From: Sacculina carcini
Lineage: Eukaryota; Arthropoda; Thecostraca; Sacculinidae
Direction of reading: 5' to 3'
Length of the DNA stretch: 64,000 bases
Assembly: GCA_916048095.2 (NCBI GenBank)
Contig: OU696594.1
Location: 3,534,281-3,598,280 of the forward strand
Shown here: in pieces, positions 62,471 through 64,000 of the stretch
Numbering within the stretch: position 1 is the stretch's first letter
Layout of the letters: every line of letters begins with the position of its first letter
Translations under genes and position numbers: made by a program
Notes under the pieces: model-generated
The model's input: the letters and a program-made list of their open reading frames with translations, nothing else
What the model was told of the DNA's origin: nothing
The model's database searches: none

Positions 62471-64000
62471 ATGGAAGGGGTGTGCGCTCCGCAACCATTC
62501 TTGCAAAGCCCGGGTACGCCACAAACTCCGTGGTCTAACTGGATATATGATTTTGAAAATTACCTTCTGGCGATCGGAGGTGAGAATTTCAGCGACGACC
62601 GACGAAAGGCCATGTTAATTCACTGCATCGGCAACGAAGCCCGGCGAGCGTACCTGAGTCTGCCAGCGGAGACGAAGCGGGAAAGCGAGAGTCACTACGA
62701 CCAAGCCAGAAGAATTATCGGCGCTCATTACTCCCCTAAAGTCAATGTGATCGTTGAACGCTTCACTTTTCGACAGCGCAGACAAGACGAGGCTGAGTCG
62801 ACAAGCGACTACGTATCAGTTCTTCGAGGTCTGGCGGTGAAGTGCAGTTTCGGCACCCTGACGGATGAACTCATACGAGACCAGGTTGTGGAACACACAC
62901 GCCACCCACGGTTGCGGGAGAGGTTCTTACAGGATTCCAGGTTGACGCTGGACTCTCTCCTCGCCGTCGCCACCGCGTACGAACTGTCATTGAAACAGTC
63001 TGCTCAGATGACAGGGACAGCCAAGGACGACGGTACACCGCACGCTGTGGCGAACAAGGTACGTTTCAGGGGCAAACCCAACGCCACTAGCACACCAGAG
63101 CGTCATCCGCCTGCGCGCTCGTCAACATCCTGTACACACTGTGGTCGACGGCACAACCATCCCCGACAACAGCACTGTCCAGCAAAAGACTCGACCTGCA
63201 ACAAATGTGGTCGCAAGGGCCACTGGGCGGCTGTCTGTCAGTCGTCAGACTCCACCGACGACAGGCGAGCAACCAACGTGAGACGTTATGGACCGGTGAA
63301 AGGCGTCACGATCCTGTCCTGCAGCGCCGACAAGACCAAGCGTCTTTCCTGTGATGCCAGACTGACGGTGGATTCTGGTCGCTCCGCTGAGGTGCAGCTG
63401 CAAATCGACACCGGAGCGAGTGTGTGTGTGCTGAGCCTGCCACTGGCGCGTCAGCATTTTAAGGGTACGCCGGTGCATTCAACCTCAACTAGACTATTTG
63501 GCGTTGGCCGCCAACCGCTAAAAGTGGTCGGGGTTTTGCCTACACAGGTGTCCGTCGGCTCCCACACGGCTTCGGTCGAGTTTTACATCGTCGACACCAA
63601 CGCGTCCGAGGGACTGCTGGGACTTGACGCACTCTCGATGCTAGGTCTCACCATACATCCGGACCGTGGGCTGATCGCTGCAGTCTCGACAACAAAATCG
63701 TCGAAAACAGAGGAGCTACCTTCGATCGTCGGCTACCGACACCGGATCCGGCTGAAATCATCAGCTGTGCCTACGCGAATTCCACTCCGTAGACTGCCGC
63801 TCTCCATACAGAGTGATGTTTCGGCAGAGTTGAGAAAACTGCTTGCTCAGGGCATCATAGAGCGCGTGGACGCCTCACCCTGGGTGAGTCCGATTGTCGT
63901 CGCGCGGAAACGTTCCGGCGAGATCAGACTGTGCGTGGACCTCAGAGGGCCCAACAGTCAGATTGTGGACGAGGTGCACCCTCTACCGACGCTGGAGGAG
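62471..64000 (+). CDS. Gypsy Gag-protease-RT polyprotein, 3' end outside window
   Basis: Open without stop from ATG 62471 to the window end (510 codons). Gag capsid part: W-I-Y-D-F-E-N-Y-L-L-A near residue 20, R-L-T-L-D-S-L-L-A near 157. Two zinc knuckles: C-T-H-C-G-R-R-H-N-H-x5-H-C (about 63130-63180) and C-N-K-C-G-R-K-G-H-W-A-A-V-C (63202-63240). Protease with I-D-T-G-A-S-V-C (63407-63430). The RT begins with P-L-R-R-L-P-L, then G-I-I-E-R-V-D-A-S-P-W-V-S-P-I-V (about 63850-63900) and L-C-V-D-L-R. Gag and Pol share one frame. Its RT part abuts in type the fragment at base 1, but the LTR (62092-62405) differs from 2618-3405, so they are different families. Confidence 0.93.
   Translation, partial: MEGVCAPQPFLQSPGTPQTPWSNWIYDFENYLLAIGGENFSDDRRKAMLIHCIGNEARRAYLSLPAETKRESESHYDQARRIIGAHYSPKVNVIVERFTFRQRRQDEAESTSDYVSVLRGLAVKCSFGTLTDELIRDQVVEHTRHPRLRERFLQDSRLTLDSLLAVATAYELSLKQSAQMTGTAKDDGTPHAVANKVRFRGKPNATSTPERHPPARSSTSCTHCGRRHNHPRQQHCPAKDSTCNKCGRKGHWAAVCQSSDSTDDRRATNVRRYGPVKGVTILSCSADKTKRLSCDARLTVDSGRSAEVQLQIDTGASVCVLSLPLARQHFKGTPVHSTSTRLFGVGRQPLKVVGVLPTQVSVGSHTASVEFYIVDTNASEGLLGLDALSMLGLTIHPDRGLIAAVSTTKSSKTEELPSIVGYRHRIRLKSSAVPTRIPLRRLPLSIQSDVSAELRKLLAQGIIERVDASPWVSPIVVARKRSGEIRLCVDLRGPNSQIVDEVHPLPTLEE

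Noticed and set aside
1..64000. Bases 1-2622 and 62471-64000 as one element wrapped around the window
   Set aside because: Both are gypsy-type Pol, but the LTRs (2618-3405 versus 62092-62405) differ in length and sequence, so they are separate families.

Overview
The window is nuclear DNA of an animal, probably an invertebrate. There are no prokaryotic operons. Coding exons are short with GT..AG borders, (TA)n and (GT)n microsatellites are everywhere, and the transposons are metazoan types: Ty3/gypsy-like LTR elements, Penelope-like elements, CR1/L2-like LINEs, PIF/Harbinger, hAT, Helitron and tRNA-derived SINEs. I cannot fix the phylum. Only two pieces look like resident host genes: a complete five-exon NFU1 gene (minus strand, 52628-56733) and one EF-hand exon (51381-51481).

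Layout. 1-3405: 3' half of a gypsy element (RT, RNase H, integrase) and its LTR. 3411-13570: two Penelope-like elements in opposite orientation. The left one is split at 5355-8310 by an LTR element with matching 193-bp LTRs and an AATTT target duplication, which keeps Gag, protease and integrase but has no reverse transcriptase. The right one is split by a LINE (about 9765-13154). 13571-15700: integrase end of another gypsy family. 17590-18290: LINE remnant. 18728-22417: a Harbinger element with TAA target duplications, itself carrying a non-autonomous hAT element (19485-20719, 8-bp target duplication).

22.9-50.5 kb is the unusual part. It is a mosaic of short, abruptly joined and repeatedly copied pieces. 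They include negative-strand RNA virus polymerase remnants (mononegavirus-type L at 45400-46202 and 24391-25470; orthomyxovirus-type PB1 at 33061-34167), a totivirus-like polymerase tail followed by an inverted repeat (39463-40150), and a retro-type RT thumb/RNase H fragment present three times. There are two pieces of an XK-related (XKR) host gene, Helitron Rep and helicase pieces, a MULE transposase piece, and several unrecognised ORFs. The pieces are linked by recurrent connector modules: a purine-rich minisatellite module, a GGATCGAGGGTCCG module, a chromodomain-like fragment and an LTR-like end. Pieces of one source gene are out of order (XKR and L). The best readings are a trap or cluster for viral and host RNA copies, comparable to EVE-rich piRNA clusters, or cargo assembled by template switching during retrotransposition or by Helitron capture.

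50.5-59 kb: host segment with NFU1, tRNA-derived SINEs and a 3-copy interspersed repeat. 60.4-62 kb: LINE remnant and a gag-only ORF. 62.1-64 kb: start of another gypsy element (Gag, protease, beginning of RT) that runs off the window. All calls were made by eye from the sequence and conceptual translations; no database search was possible.
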